64,000 nt of DNA from an uncultured Pelagibacteraceae bacterium (GTDB lineage Bacteria; Pseudomonadota; Alphaproteobacteria; Pelagibacterales; Pelagibacteraceae), in contig CABZFF010000001.1 in NCBI GenBank assembly GCA_902524945.1, positions 1-64,000 on the forward strand, read 5' to 3'. The number at the start of each line of letters is the position of its first letter. The stretch's first letter is position 1. The notes under the pieces were generated by a model. The model saw only the letters and a list, made by a program, of their open reading frames with translations, ran no database searches and was not told the DNA's origin. Both the position numbers and the translations under genes were made by a program. This document shows positions 57,818 through 64,000 of the stretch, in pieces.

Positions 57818-57896
57818 ATCGTTATTTTTATTGTTATTGTTAATATATTAATACACAAGAGTTTCAAATAAGTAAAAATAATTTATTTTCCGCCTC

Positions 57897-57921
57897 TATC
57901 TTCTAGTTGTCTTCTAGTTTG
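57897..57921. repeat. Left-end motif TATCTTCTAGTTGTCTTCTAGTTTG (tandem TCTTCTAGTT), candidate recombinase arm site
   Basis: TCTTCTAGTT repeated at 11-bp spacing; related copy at 60749-60774. Confidence 0.5.
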
Positions 57922-57948
57922 TTATTAAAAATTGCTAAATTGTTGAAT

Positions 57949-58929
57949 TTATAAATTGGGTTTTTTTTCTCTCCAAATAGATCTCTTTTCCTCAAGATGG
58001 ATATTATCATCTCTTTTTTTTGTATGTCTGATATTTGTTTCAAATGATAAAGAAGAAGGAAGAGAGCGATAATTTTTACTAATAAAATCTAATATCGAAG
58101 AGTAAGATGGATAAAAATCTTCTTGTTTTTTGAAACTTATATGTTTTTTATAATTTTTAGAAAATAAACCATTGCCATCATCAAAAAATCTTTCTGTAGT
58201 TAAACCGTATTTTTCGTAAGGATAATAATTAAGATCATCTTTATTAATATGATTTACCCAGCTAGCGTAAGTCCAATATTCACCAAAAGATCCGTAAATA
58301 TTTGCAGCTTTTATTATCAATTTAATCCAATTTTGCTCAGATTTAAAATGATCTTTAAATTTCAATTTGAGACTTTTTAAGTGCTTTTTTTTAAAAATCA
58401 TATGATGTGAAGTAAATGTTCCTCTTTCATCCTCAACAGGATTAATCCCCAAAACATTGATGATTAAATTTTTCCATGAATTTAAAATATCCTGATTTCC
58501 ATAAGATTTGTCTTGTAGTAAGGCAAACTTTTCTTTTTTTTCATCAAGTATTGGCCAAGAATTAACCGGCAATAAATCGGAGTCCCATACCACAAAAACT
58601 TCATCTAATTGATCTATAGCATCATTAGCTCCAAGTTTAATAATCTGTTGGTATAGCCATCCAGGAGTGTAATTTAGTTTATTTTGAGTAATTTGAGATA
58701 CAATATCATTCTTCGTTAAACCATATTTATTTAAAAAAAAATTATCCTCGTCTAATAAAGTTAAATTTTTAATTTTCCAATAATTTAACTTGTCTTTTAA
58801 AATTTTTATCTCATTTTCTGATGTAATAACATAAATATGTTTTGGCTTGTATTTTTCATAAATACCCTCAAGTACTGATCTTGTGCTCCAAGTCACATGA
58901 TGAACAGGGATAACAAATTGATACATCAA
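57949..58929 (-). CDS. DUF6492-like putative glycosyltransferase
   Basis: TPGWLYQQIIKLGANDAIDQLDEVFVVWDSDLLPVNSW; WxSD-type DxD-like motif. Confidence 0.65.
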   Translation of the reverse strand: MMYQFVIPVHHVTWSTRSVLEGIYEKYKPKHIYVITSENEIKILKDKLNYWKIKNLTLLDEDNFFLNKYGLTKNDIVSQITQNKLNYTPGWLYQQIIKLGANDAIDQLDEVFVVWDSDLLPVNSWPILDEKKEKFALLQDKSYGNQDILNSWKNLIINVLGINPVEDERGTFTSHHMIFKKKHLKSLKLKFKDHFKSEQNWIKLIIKAANIYGSFGEYWTYASWVNHINKDDLNYYPYEKYGLTTERFFDDGNGLFSKNYKKHISFKKQEDFYPSYSSILDFISKNYRSLPSSLSFETNIRHTKKRDDNIHLEEKRSIWREKKPNL

Positions 58930-58930
58930 A

Positions 58931-60703
58931 TTAATTTAAACTTGCTTCTTTAGTGATTTTTTCATCTGTTTTAAAAACAGTAACAGGGTCTTCCAGACCC
59001 GCGTCTGAGCAAAGAGGTTCAACACCTACTCCCTTTCTTGGGTATTTTGAAACTATTAACTTATATTCCTGAATGATATTTTTTAATTCAGTTTTTGTTA
59101 GATCATTAATATATTTACACTTTCCAATGCCAGATGGAACTGGAATAGCTAAATTGCCACCTCTTTTTTGCAAAATTTTATCAAATCCTTGATTCATACA
59201 TTTTTCGTCTAATAAAATGTCATGCCACAAACTTAATTCGTATTCACTAAATAACTTAAAAATTCTATGCAAATCTTTTTCACTAATCCATCCTCTTTTA
59301 TAAGACATAAAAGAACTTAAATTCATTTCAACACTTATTGCATGTCCGTGAAGTAATCCTGCTTTAAGTTCAAAGTTTGCACTCAAACCATGACCAAAAG
59401 CATGATCTCTAATACTATGAACTTCATGTAAATTATCATATTCGCTCTCAACATAACTTTTCAAAGACAATCCAATTATTTTTTTTGATTTTGAGACGAT
59501 TTCATCTTGATGATTGCAATTAATTGTACCAAAATGAGTTTTCATTAAATCACGTCCAGTGTCTTCTAGTAAATTAAAAAGTTCTGCGTCTCTAATTACT
59601 GCCATTTTATGTATTTCAGCAATTCCATGTCGGACCCAAGAAGTTTTTAAACTTTTGAAAAATGAACGATCAGATATATTAAGCACTGGAGCATGAAAAG
59701 AACCTAAAAGATTTTTAAATCCACCAGCATCACAACACGACCTTGGACTTGGTCCACTGTCTATTGCGCTTACAACAGATGTTGACAACATTATATATGG
59801 TGTGCTTCTATGATAAATAGATGCAGCAAAAGCTCCTATATCTCCAATAACCCCTCCTCCAATTATCAGTATAGGTTCGTTTCTATTTACGCCTAATCTT
59901 CTAAAATCTTCAACTATTTTTTCAACATTTTTTATATGCTTATCAACTTCCATGGCCCTATAAATCAGTTTTTCTAAAATAATTTCATTATGATAAAAAT
60001 AATTATCAATTTCTTGTCCATAATTTTCCTCAATATTTTGGTCTACCAAACAAATACATCTTCCAAATGATTTGTAATTATCTCTTAAGAGAGGATTTTT
60101 AATATTTAATGTGTTCTCTTCTACCTTAATTGATGTAAAAGTACTTAAGTTCATGGTTGCTTCTATCTGTTGATAATCATTTGAGCTAACAACGTGACCA
60201 CTTGAATTTCTATAACTAGAAGTTGGATATAAAGCTAAAGGATTTTTTTTCTCATAATCTAAAGTAAGTTGCTTGTAAAATAAATGTTTTGAACTGCTTA
60301 ATAAATTTGAAATCAATTTTGCTTTTCCAAATTTTGTATTGCTAATTTTCGAGGATAGAAATTTTAATTCTTTTGATAAATGCTCATTAAAAGGCAAAAC
60401 GAGACAAGAAAGCTCAAGAATAAACCTTTCGGTAGATAAGTTTAAAGAAGTTTTTAGCACTCTCAAATGAGGCAAAGCCGAGATAGCATCTAATTTCAAG
60501 AATTCATTTGATATTTTGGAGTCATACGGATTTATCTCCGTCAAATTTATTAATAAACTTTCAAAATAATTATTATTTGCAAAATCCTCAATTAAATTTT
60601 GACTATTTAAATAATCTTTATTATTCAAAATAAAGTGCTTAGAAAAATTATCAATTTTTTTAAAAATCATAATCCTAAGTAAAATAATTCTGCATTGAGT
60701 CAA
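58931..60703 (-). CDS. Sugar-phosphate cyclase (3-dehydroquinate synthase superfamily, EEVS-like) with ~180-aa N-terminal extension; start may be 60670
   Basis: ILIIGGGVIGDIGAFAASIYHRSTPYIMLSTSVVSAIDSGPSPRSCCDAGGFKNLLGSFHAP, RHGIAEIHKMAVIRDAELF, DHAFGHGLS, LLHGHAISVEM. Confidence 0.85.
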   Translation of the reverse strand: MTQCRIILLRIMIFKKIDNFSKHFILNNKDYLNSQNLIEDFANNNYFESLLINLTEINPYDSKISNEFLKLDAISALPHLRVLKTSLNLSTERFILELSCLVLPFNEHLSKELKFLSSKISNTKFGKAKLISNLLSSSKHLFYKQLTLDYEKKNPLALYPTSSYRNSSGHVVSSNDYQQIEATMNLSTFTSIKVEENTLNIKNPLLRDNYKSFGRCICLVDQNIEENYGQEIDNYFYHNEIILEKLIYRAMEVDKHIKNVEKIVEDFRRLGVNRNEPILIIGGGVIGDIGAFAASIYHRSTPYIMLSTSVVSAIDSGPSPRSCCDAGGFKNLLGSFHAPVLNISDRSFFKSLKTSWVRHGIAEIHKMAVIRDAELFNLLEDTGRDLMKTHFGTINCNHQDEIVSKSKKIIGLSLKSYVESEYDNLHEVHSIRDHAFGHGLSANFELKAGLLHGHAISVEMNLSSFMSYKRGWISEKDLHRIFKLFSEYELSLWHDILLDEKCMNQGFDKILQKRGGNLAIPVPSGIGKCKYINDLTKTELKNIIQEYKLIVSKYPRKGVGVEPLCSDAGLEDPVTVFKTDEKITKEASLN

Positions 60704-60748
60704 ACTGCACTGTGTCTCATGGTGTGTTTTTGGTATTAAATCTTAAGT

Positions 60749-60774
60749 TATCTTCTAGTCTATCCACTAGTTTG
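60749..60774. repeat. Right-end motif TATCTTCTAGTCTATCCACTAGTTTG, related to left-end 57897-57921
   Basis: Shares TATCTTCTAGT and CTAGTTTG with the left-end motif, same orientation. Confidence 0.5.
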
Positions 60775-60847
60775 CGCAAATTAATTTGCCTTGATTTCTA
60801 ATATTAATTGCATGGATAAATAAAAAATTTAGGATTGATAATGTTTT

Positions 60848-60874
60848 GAGACTACCTGAGACTAACAGAGACTA
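60848..60874. repeat. Three GAGACTA direct repeats at exact 10-bp spacing, beside the right att copy
   Basis: gagactacct gagactaaca gagacta. Confidence 0.8.
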
Positions 60875-60894
60875 TTGAATTTATGAGTCCCTAA

Positions 60895-60937
60895 GATTTT
60901 AAGTCCTTTGTGTCTACCAATTTCACCACGAGGGCAC
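60895..60937 (-). pseudogene. Residual 5' half of tRNA-Leu(TAA) (43-bp direct repeat copy 2; candidate att core)
   Basis: Identical to 57775-57817; T arm, variable arm and 3' acceptor absent. Confidence 0.93.
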
Positions 60938-61005
60938 TTTTATTTTTTTCAATATATATATGACATTTATATTATTATTTAAATCTTATAAAGTATATTT
61001 ATCTA

Positions 61006-61959
61006 ATGAAAAAAATCTTATTATACAATTCTGGAGGCGGATTAGGAGATGCAATTCAATTATTTCCATTAATATTAAGTTTGAAGAGTCATTTCAAAAA
61101 AGCAAAATTTTTTTACTTGAGTGCACATGAAAATCACTTCAAGGGTAAATTGAAAGAATATAAAATTGATCTAGAAACTGTTGATCTTGGATTAAAATAT
61201 TTTGGTTTTAGTTGGTGGCATATATTTTTTGTAAGAAAAAGATTCTCTGAAAAAACATTTGGAAAATTTGATTTAATAATTGATTTGCAAACTAAACTAA
61301 GAAATACATTAATATTAAAAAAAATCCCCCATACTTTTTTTTATTCAAAAACATTAAATGGAAGATTTTCAACTAAAAAAATTAAATTATATTCATCTAA
61401 TCATTTGGAAAATTTGAGTTTATTTTTTGAGGAAGATGTAGTTGAATTGAATTTTAAAGTAAACAAGTTATCTAAAGAAATTCTTTCCGAAGCTAAAAGA
61501 TTACTTCCTAATTCCAATTATGTTGGCTTTTCAATAACACAGGGTAATGAATACAGAAAAAAAAGTTGGTCAATTTATAAATTTACTGCTTTGGCTAACA
61601 AAATTCTATCTAAGAAAAAAATTCCAGTTTTTTTCATAGAGAGAAATAGAATCGATTTAATTGAGAAAATTAAAAATCAAGTTCCATCTGCAATATTTCC
61701 GGAATTGAATTCAAAATTAGCAAGTCCTGCTTTGGTTACAGCTTTAGCTTCAAGATTAAATATAGCGGTATCTATTGATAATGGAATTATGCATATGATG
61801 TCTTTAGCAAGTATACCTATGATAGTTTTGTTTGGACCAACTAATTCTGAAAAATTTGCACCAAAAAATAAATTTACAAAAATTTTGGATAGCAAAAAAA
61901 TACATAAAACAAAAAATATAAATTCTATTGAAGTAGACGAGGTTTTAAGTCTTATTTAA
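61006..61959 (+). CDS. Glycosyltransferase family 9 (heptosyltransferase-like)
   Basis: GGGLGDAIQLFPLILSLKSHF; SIDNGIMHMMSLASIPMIVLFGPTNSEKFAP. Confidence 0.87.
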   Translation: MKKILLYNSGGGLGDAIQLFPLILSLKSHFKKAKFFYLSAHENHFKGKLKEYKIDLETVDLGLKYFGFSWWHIFFVRKRFSEKTFGKFDLIIDLQTKLRNTLILKKIPHTFFYSKTLNGRFSTKKIKLYSSNHLENLSLFFEEDVVELNFKVNKLSKEILSEAKRLLPNSNYVGFSITQGNEYRKKSWSIYKFTALANKILSKKKIPVFFIERNRIDLIEKIKNQVPSAIFPELNSKLASPALVTALASRLNIAVSIDNGIMHMMSLASIPMIVLFGPTNSEKFAPKNKFTKILDSKKIHKTKNINSIEVDEVLSLI

Positions 61960-62711
61960 ATATTTAAGATCTTGATTCTTTTAGACCTGATTATTTTCAT
62001 TAAATCTTTATTTACATCGTTTAATTTTTTTTTTGAGGTCGATCTTGAAACGATTGAAACTCCAATCTTTCCTAATCGAAAAAAAGGATAGCTCCCAACA
62101 TCTACAGACTTTATATACTTTTTTTGAATATGTCCTAATTGTTTAGAAATATTACTTTCAACAGTAAAAATATTAATTGTTTTACTGTGAACTTTTAATC
62201 CTTTGACTAAGTATTTTTTACAATTTTCTATCATTGAATTTAAAATTGACGGTACTCCAGGCAAAGATAAAACATTTTTAGTAATAAACCCTGGAGCAGC
62301 GCTAGACGGATTATAAATTAATTTTGCGTTAGCTGGCATTTTTGCCATTTTTTTTCTTCCATCATTAAATTCTCCTTCACCATAATAAGTTTCCAATATT
62401 TTGAAGGCTTCTTTATGATATTTATATTTTAATTTAAAAGCTTTTGAGATGGATGCAGCCGTAATATCATCGTGAGTTGGTCCTATTCCTCCAGTAGTAA
62501 ATACATAATTAAACTTTTTTGAAAGAGATCTTATATTTTCAATTATAATTTTTTCAACGTCAGGTATAATTCTTACCTGCAATACTGCAATTCCACAGCT
62601 TGAGTTTAACCAATTACATAAAAATGATATATTTTTATCTTGTGTTCTACCTGATAAAATTTCATTGCCAATAATTAAAATTGCTGCATTTACTTTTTTT
62701 TTTTTCTTCAT
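61956..62711 (-). CDS. CinA N-terminal / MoaB-like molybdopterin-binding domain protein
   Basis: AAILIIGNEILSGRTQDKN, FTTGGIGPTHDDITAASISKAF, LPGVPSI. Confidence 0.9.
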   Translation of the reverse strand: MKKKKKVNAAILIIGNEILSGRTQDKNISFLCNWLNSSCGIAVLQVRIIPDVEKIIIENIRSLSKKFNYVFTTGGIGPTHDDITAASISKAFKLKYKYHKEAFKILETYYGEGEFNDGRKKMAKMPANAKLIYNPSSAAPGFITKNVLSLPGVPSILNSMIENCKKYLVKGLKVHSKTINIFTVESNISKQLGHIQKKYIKSVDVGSYPFFRLGKIGVSIVSRSTSKKKLNDVNKDLMKIIRSKRIKILNI

Positions 62712-62727
62712 AGATTATTAAATATAT

Positions 62728-63423
62728 ATGAATTTTAATAATATATTAATATCAGGTGAATTAATCAAAAGATACAAACGTTTTTTTGTCGATGTTAGAA
62801 CCAAGAAAGAAATTATCACAGCACATTGTCCCAATACCGGCTCTATGATGGGTTTGCTTAAAAAAGGTAATAAAGTTTGGTTAAGTAAGTCTGATAATCC
62901 AAAGAGGAAACTTCAATATACTTTACAAGTCATTGAAGATGCAAATTCTAAGGTTGGTGTAAATACTCATTTAACAAATAAAATTGTTTTAGAAGCTCTA
63001 AATGAACGTAAAATAGAAAATTTTAAAAATTTTTCTGATATTAAACAAGAGGTGAATTTTGGTGAGGGCACAAGATTTGATTTTTTGATAACTGAAAAAA
63101 CAAAAAAATCATTTATAGAGGTTAAAAATGTAACCCTTTCAAGAAATAAATTTATAGCTGAATTCCCAGATGCAGTTACCTCAAGAGGTCAAAAACATAT
63201 TAAAGAACTGCTAAAAGCAAGCAACAAAGGTTACAATGTTTATCTTCTTTATGTAATTCAAAGGGATGATTGTAAAAATTTCAAATTAGCTGAAGATATA
63301 GATCCAGATTATTGCGATTTATTAAAAAAAGCTGTTAAAAGAAAATTAAATGTTCTCTGCTACGATTGTAAATTTTCATCAAAAGGAATAAAACTTAATC
63401 AAAAGATAATGTTCAAAACTTAA
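62728..63423 (+). CDS. sfsA: Sugar fermentation stimulation protein homolog SfsA
   Basis: VDVRTKKEIITAHCPNTGSMMGLL; FIEVKNVTL; FPDAVTSRGQKHIKEL. Confidence 0.95.
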   Translation: MNFNNILISGELIKRYKRFFVDVRTKKEIITAHCPNTGSMMGLLKKGNKVWLSKSDNPKRKLQYTLQVIEDANSKVGVNTHLTNKIVLEALNERKIENFKNFSDIKQEVNFGEGTRFDFLITEKTKKSFIEVKNVTLSRNKFIAEFPDAVTSRGQKHIKELLKASNKGYNVYLLYVIQRDDCKNFKLAEDIDPDYCDLLKKAVKRKLNVLCYDCKFSSKGIKLNQKIMFKT

Positions 63424-63426
63424 TGA

Positions 63427-64000
63427 ATGAAAATTATAATGAATGAAATTTATAAAGAGGCTTTTGAAAAAACTAGACAGGCTGGAGCAATTGCTGCTGG
63501 AGCTCTTGATGAAGTTAATAAAATTATAAAACCAGGGACACGAACTCAGGACATTGATGAATTATGTTATGAATATCTTAATGATCATGGAGCTTACTCT
63601 GCTCCACTATTTTATAGAGGTTTTCCTAAATCTTGTTGTACATCTACAAATCATGTTGTTTGCCACGGAATACCATCTGATAAAATTTTAAAAGAAGGAG
63701 ATATTATAAATGTTGATGTAACTGCCTTAAAAGATGGGTGGCATGGCGATACAAGTAAAACTTTTGAAATAGGAAAAGTATCAATTAAAGCAAAAAAATT
63801 AGTTAATACTACTCATGAGGCTTTAATGAAAGCAATTAAAATTATTAAGGAAGATACTCATTTAGGTGATATCGGTGCAGTTATACAAGATCACGTTGAA
63901 GCTGAGGGGTTTTCAGTAGTACAAGATTTTTGTGGTCATGGGATCGGAAAAAAATTTCATGAAGAACCAAACGTTTTACATTATGGTAAAAAAGGAACAG
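63427..64000 (+). CDS. map: Type I methionine aminopeptidase, truncated by window end (alternative start 63439)
   Basis: Manual translation: ...CTSTNHVVCHGIPSDKILKEGDIINVDVTALKDGWHGDTSKTF...CGHGIGKKFHEEPNVLHYGKKGT; no stop before 64000. Confidence 0.95.
   Translation, partial: MKIIMNEIYKEAFEKTRQAGAIAAGALDEVNKIIKPGTRTQDIDELCYEYLNDHGAYSAPLFYRGFPKSCCTSTNHVVCHGIPSDKILKEGDIINVDVTALKDGWHGDTSKTFEIGKVSIKAKKLVNTTHEALMKAIKIIKEDTHLGDIGAVIQDHVEAEGFSVVQDFCGHGIGKKFHEEPNVLHYGKKGT

Larger units (their letters stand above)
57816..60937. mobile_element. Putative integrase-less tRNA-Leu-targeted genomic island
   Basis: Perfect 43-bp tRNA-derived direct repeats at both ends, additional motif repeats near both ends, two accessory genes inside. 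Confidence 0.7.

Noticed and set aside
57816-60937. CRISPR array or transposon as explanation for the repeats
   Set aside because: Only two 43-bp copies ~3.1 kb apart, derived from a tRNA, no terminal inverted repeats and no transposase.

Overview
AT-rich, gene-dense, streamlined alphaproteobacterial chromosome, most consistent with SAR11/Pelagibacterales (inferred from gene content and style, not from a search). The core is a nearly unbroken ~28 kb minus-strand supercluster (about 54644 to 26242): tuf-tRNA-Trp-secE-nusG-rplKAJL-rpoBC-rpsL-rpsG-fusA-S10/spc/alpha-rplQ. It is flanked by housekeeping genes: gatCAB, pyrB/pyrC, plsY, topA, galU/ugd, panC, mgtE, lipB, nadK, sfsA and map. Regulatory highlights are (1) a TPP riboswitch that abuts the umuC stop and runs into the start codon of a sodium:solute symporter (thiV-like); (2) an alphaproteobacterial SOS box (GTTC-N7-GTTC) just upstream of umuDC; (3) a hairpin plus T-run between rplL and rpoB. 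The most unusual region is a ~3.1 kb island (57816-60937) at tRNA-Leu(TAA). It is bounded by a perfect 43-bp direct repeat of the tRNA 5' half, has further short repeats near both ends resembling integrase arm sites, carries no integrase, and encodes a sugar-phosphate cyclase (EEVS/dehydroquinate-synthase superfamily) with a long N-terminal extension plus a DUF6492-like putative glycosyltransferase. This looks like a small tRNA-targeted cargo element carrying a candidate C7-cyclitol pathway. No CRISPR arrays, rRNA genes, transposases or integrases were seen.
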